A stretch of DNA of 15,119 nt, from NCBI GenBank assembly GCA_002432085.1, contig DJFN01000063.1:25169-40287 (forward strand). The letters are read 5' to 3'. Numbering within the stretch: the first letter of the stretch is position 1; each line of letters opens with the position of its first letter. The notes under the pieces are model-generated. The model did no database searches and had not been told where the DNA came from. It saw nothing but the letters and a program-made list of their open reading frames with translations. The position numbers were made by a program, and so were the translations under genes. The DNA comes from Flavobacteriales bacterium UBA5871. Lineage in GTDB: Bacteria > Bacteroidota > Bacteroidia > Flavobacteriales_D > Crocinitomicaceae. Below are positions 13,534-15,119 of this stretch, piece after piece.

Positions 13534-15119
13534 ATGCTAATGAACCGTTTTATACGTCCGTTGCTTACTGCTGCACTTCTACTGCCCGTTCTTTGCGGTT
13601 GCGGGGAAAAAGCTCCCGATCATGCCGTGTTCGAAAAGCCAGAGCCGTTTTATGCCGACAGCACCTGTAACTGGCTGGCCGATATGGACCGGTTTAACGA
13701 CGAGAGCTATTATGTTGTCTTCGATGCGTTTTATGCGGAACAGCTGAGGAAAGGCGATTACAACACCGCTGCAGATGCGCTCGATGCCGTAGCCAACCAG
13801 GAGATCGATTTTATGTTCTTCCGCGACGAAACGATGCAGACGATCCAGTCGTTTATCAAACTCTACGGCAACCGGGTTTCGTGGAAGAAAAAGTTGTTTT
13901 TTCCGTCTTACTTAGGGAATTATTACGCCACCGATGGCGATTGTGAAAAGGCGATCACCTGCTTCAAGCGCATAACGGCCCACGAGCCGACAGACTACCG
14001 AAGCTGCCTCGATATTGCGCATGCCTATGGCGATATCGGGTTTTGCTACCTGTCGATCGGCGAGCACGAAACTTCTTTGAAATACAATCTGAAAGCATTG
14101 GCGTATTTCGATAAAATAAATTTCATCAACGGCAAAGGCGCCACTTACGACAACATCGCGCTCATCCATATGTACACCGGGAACTACAGCGAAGCGGAGC
14201 TGTTTTTCGACAAGGCGCTGAAGATCCACAAGCAAAGAGGAAATACAAACCACATAGTCAATACGCTGCACAACAAAATCCTGCTGTACCAGGAAACAGG
14301 CAGCGCACAGAAATATGTACTCATCGACTCGGCGTATCAGTTGTTCAAAGCCAGCGGAGAGCAGGAAGCATCGCTTGAAGTAGCGATTTCGTCGTTTTAC
14401 GTCGATAAGCTGCTGCACGAAAACAAGCTGAACGAACTGAACGAAGCTAAAACCGTTCTCGACAGCATGGCGGTTTTAGTAGCGAAGCTGGATTCGCATA
14501 ACGCCGATGACGATTATGCCATTGCGCTGGCCGATTACGAGATCGCTACCGGCAAAGGCGTCCAGGTCGACGTCATTGAAAAAGCGTTCGTTGCCGCCAA
14601 AAACTACGACGATTTTCAGAACCAGATTGCCTATTCCGAGCTGCTGAAAAAAGATGCCATGCTGAAAGGCGATTACAAAAAGGCGCTTTACTGGTCGGAA
14701 AAAGAAAAACAGGCAGCGAACGATCTTGTCAATGAACAAATGATGGTCAAGACGCTCGAGCTCAACAAGCGCCATCAGACGAAGCAAAAAGAGCAACAGA
14801 TCCGCTTGCAGCAAAAGACCATTTCTGCCGGTCGGGCGACGAATGCGCTGCTCGTAGCCGCATTGCTGACGTTCCTGCTGATTGCAGCCCTTGTTTACCT
14901 GCGTCAGAAGCAGAAAAAGATCCGTGCGGAGAGTCGTCGTGTGCAGCTCTACACCAAGCAATTGCTCGAAAAAACCGAAGAAGAGCGCAAACGGATCGCC
15001 AGCGACCTGCACGACAGTGTGAGCCATGAATTGCTCAATCTCAAACAGTTGATCGGAAACGGTCAGCAGCAGGCAGGCTCGAAGATAGACGCGATCATCA
15101 ACGACATCCGCAGCATCAT
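13534..15119 (+). CDS. TPR-containing sensor histidine kinase, NarL/DesK class (partial at window end)
   Basis: The frame is open for 528 codons to the window edge with no stop. ATG 13534 or the in-frame ATG 13540 begins a hydrophobic N-terminus with a lipobox-like LCGC (C23), suggesting a lipoprotein or a plain signal peptide. Residues about 100-425 are helical with TPR-like repeats, such as ...ALIHMYTGNYSEAELFFDKA..., and would lie in the periplasm. A coiled, Gln/Lys-rich stretch (about 405-430) leads to one membrane helix at about 438-456 (ALLVAALLTFLLIAALVYL). A second charged helix then reaches the HisKA_3 dimerisation motif, with H493 in RIASDLHDSVSHELL. The ATPase domain lies beyond the window. 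In Bacteroidota such kinases usually pair with a LuxR/NarL-type response regulator encoded next door. The signal sensed is unknown. It is divergent from the surface-protein gene, which it might regulate, though this is inference. Confidence 0.9.
   Translation, partial: MLMNRFIRPLLTAALLLPVLCGCGEKAPDHAVFEKPEPFYADSTCNWLADMDRFNDESYYVVFDAFYAEQLRKGDYNTAADALDAVANQEIDFMFFRDETMQTIQSFIKLYGNRVSWKKKLFFPSYLGNYYATDGDCEKAITCFKRITAHEPTDYRSCLDIAHAYGDIGFCYLSIGEHETSLKYNLKALAYFDKINFINGKGATYDNIALIHMYTGNYSEAELFFDKALKIHKQRGNTNHIVNTLHNKILLYQETGSAQKYVLIDSAYQLFKASGEQEASLEVAISSFYVDKLLHENKLNELNEAKTVLDSMAVLVAKLDSHNADDDYAIALADYEIATGKGVQVDVIEKAFVAAKNYDDFQNQIAYSELLKKDAMLKGDYKKALYWSEKEKQAANDLVNEQMMVKTLELNKRHQTKQKEQQIRLQQKTISAGRATNALLVAALLTFLLIAALVYLRQKQKKIRAESRRVQLYTKQLLEKTEEERKRIASDLHDSVSHELLNLKQLIGNGQQQAGSKIDAIINDIRSI

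Noticed and set aside
14476..15027. 183-residue minus-strand open frame opposite the TPR kinase
   Set aside because: The plus frame is open for 528 codons with a kinase histidine motif and a membrane helix, and the minus frame has no family features.

Overview
The window looks like a chromosomal segment of a Bacteroidota bacterium, most likely a Flavobacteriia or Chitinophaga-type lineage. The evidence is type IX secretion (T9SS) C-terminal sorting domains of both kinds (a gliding-motility-type B domain and a type A domain), Bacteroidota-style -7 promoter elements (TAnnTTTG), few Shine-Dalgarno sequences, and a TPR-containing sensor kinase typical of the phylum. Base composition appears moderate (near 50% GC by eye). 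I saw no tRNA, rRNA, CRISPR array, IS element or phage gene.

Layout. (1) 1-125: tail of an unidentified plus-strand gene. (2) 169-1244: a Crp/Fnr-family regulator followed by an AhpD-like carboxymuconolactone decarboxylase protein, each with a dyad-symmetric element over its likely promoter. A rho-independent terminator follows. (3) 1369-1782: a DUF6924-like small protein. (4) 1916-4790: two exported proteins 10 nt apart, a PKD-containing T9SS type B protein and a collagen-like protein with 45 uninterrupted Gly-X-Y triplets. (5) 4906-10293: a potassium module made of a Kup K+ transporter, a short KdpD-like kinase without the usual N-terminal KdpD/USP sensor, an overlapping KdpE-like response regulator, and a bbp2-type outer-membrane porin. 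No kdpFABC is present in the window. (6) 10367-13398, minus strand: a large secreted surface protein with FG-GAP-type repeats, an Ig-like region, six 52-residue Cys-containing repeats and a T9SS type A domain, broken by a single-base frameshift near 12658. (7) 13534 to the window end: a TPR sensor histidine kinase of the NarL/DesK (HisKA_3) class, cut off by the window edge.

The most interesting signal is in region 5. A TTTATA-N5-TTTA direct repeat lies 67 nt upstream of kup and a matching one lies 69 nt upstream of the porin. As I recall it, the E. coli KdpE target in the kdpFABC promoter has the form TTTATA-N5-TTTACA. The arrangement suggests a compact K+ circuit in which a KdpDE-like pair controls Kup and an outer-membrane channel in place of the KdpFABC pump. 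This is inference from sequence and needs the searches and binding tests named in the findings.
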